Assembly (NCBI GenBank): GCA_038254365.1
Contig: JBBSGI010000052.1
Location: 1 to 21,201 of the forward strand
Source of the DNA: JAWWPG01 sp038254365
Lineage (GTDB): Bacteria > Actinomycetota > Actinomycetes > Propionibacteriales > Nocardioidaceae
DNA: 21,201 nucleotides
Direction: 5' to 3'
Below are positions 20,615 through 21,201 of this stretch, piece after piece. The position numbers and the translations under genes are program-made. The notes beneath the pieces are model-generated. The model searched no databases, was not told the DNA's origin, and saw only the letters and a program-made list of their open reading frames with translations. Numbering within the stretch: position 1 is the stretch's first letter; the number at the start of each line of letters is the position of its first letter.

Positions 20615-21201
20615 ATGCCGAAAATCATTGCGTTCAACGAGGAAGCCAGGCGCGGCCTCGAGCGAGGGATGAACACCCTCGCCGATGCCGTCAAGGTGAC
20701 ACTAGGTCCCAAGGGCCGCAACGTCGTCCTCGAGAAGAAGTGGGGTGCGCCGACGATCACCAACGACGGCGTGTCCATTGCCAAGGAGATCGAGCTCGAG
20801 GACCCGTACGAGAAGATCGGTGCCGAGCTCGTCAAGGAAGTAGCCAAGAAGACCGACGACGTCGCCGGTGACGGCACGACGACGGCCACCGTGCTTGCCC
20901 AGGCGATGGTGCGCGAGGGTCTGCGCAACGTGGCCGCCGGCGCTAACCCGATGGCGCTCAAGCGCGGCATCGAGGCTGCTGTCGAGGCTGTCATCGAGCA
21001 GCTGTTCGCGGCCGCCAAGGACGTCGAGACGAAGGAGCAGATCGCGGCCACCGCGGGAATCTCCGCCGGTGACTCCAGCGTCGGCGAGATCATCGCCGAG
21101 GCCATGGACAAGGTCGGCAAGGAAGGCGTCATCACCGTCGAGGAGAGCAACACCTTCGGCCTCGAGCTCGAGCTCACCGAGGGCATGCGCTTCGACAAGG
21201 G
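20615..21201 (+). CDS. groEL: 60-kDa chaperonin GroEL, N-terminal part (runs off right edge)
   Basis: The first 195 codons of a GroEL are present. The protein begins MPKIIAFNEEARRGLERGMN and contains the ATP-binding motifs VTLGPKGRNVVL near 28-39, TNDGVSIAKEI near 49-59 and VAGDGTTTATVLAQ near 84-97. It assembles into the cytoplasmic double ring that folds proteins. GGAGGA (20600-20605) is 9 bases before the ATG. No groES precedes it, so this is the stand-alone actinobacterial groEL (the GroEL2-type locus, as I recall) rather than the groESL operon copy. Control is by HrcA through the two CIRCE sites. Confidence 0.97.
   Translation, partial: MPKIIAFNEEARRGLERGMNTLADAVKVTLGPKGRNVVLEKKWGAPTITNDGVSIAKEIELEDPYEKIGAELVKEVAKKTDDVAGDGTTTATVLAQAMVREGLRNVAAGANPMALKRGIEAAVEAVIEQLFAAAKDVETKEQIAATAGISAGDSSVGEIIAEAMDKVGKEGVITVEESNTFGLELELTEGMRFDK

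Noticed and set aside
1..21201. CRISPR arrays, tRNA or rRNA genes
   Set aside because: I saw no regularly spaced repeats, no tRNA cloverleaf with GGTTCGA-type T-loop, and no rRNA-like stretches.

Overview
The window comes from a high-GC actinobacterium. The signs are codon use with G or C in most third positions, GTG starts, four-base start/stop overlaps, TANNNT -10 boxes placed for leaderless transcripts, CIRCE-controlled groEL, a DUF3263/LytR_C pair, and a CysO-like sulfur carrier ending in Gly-Gly. I cannot assign a genus.

Left edge (1-463): the last 37 codons and probable right inverted repeat of an ISL3-family insertion sequence abut the tail of a small hydrophobic protein, followed by a small one-helix membrane protein.

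Core block (473-5534): otsA (minus), then DUF3263, LytR_C, otsB, a SAM-I riboswitch, a threonine-synthase-family enzyme and a CysO-like sulfur carrier (all plus). The riboswitch P1 stem overlaps the ribosome binding site, so SAM should shut translation. A SAM-repressed threonine synthase next to a sulfur carrier makes more sense as a homocysteine-forming enzyme acting on O-phosphohomoserine. This is one of the two main points of interest.

Accessory block (5572-20431): this lies between the sulfur carrier and groEL. It holds a P1-family peptidase and a CocE/NonD (S15) hydrolase; an ArsR-type regulator divergent from a dienelactone-hydrolase-like protein; a Rieske oxygenase divergent from a TetR regulator; a 41-codon remnant that looks like a Rieske N-terminus joined to an FAD-oxidase C-terminus; a five-gene peptide ABC importer with four successive 4-bp overlaps; and a divergent oligopeptidase B. 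The theme is import and hydrolysis of peptides or related amides and esters, plus one oxygenase. Three copies of a 20-bp palindrome (TMCTGACTCGYGAGTCAGTA-like) lie at 5768, 12208 and 18269. Two of them lie inside coding sequence at the same offset (+12 to +31) from the start codons of the two peptidase genes. This suggests a single regulator controls uptake and hydrolysis, and it is the second main point of interest.

Right edge (20436-21201): two tandem CIRCE operators overlap a sigma-A-like promoter, followed by the first 195 codons of groEL with no groES in front.
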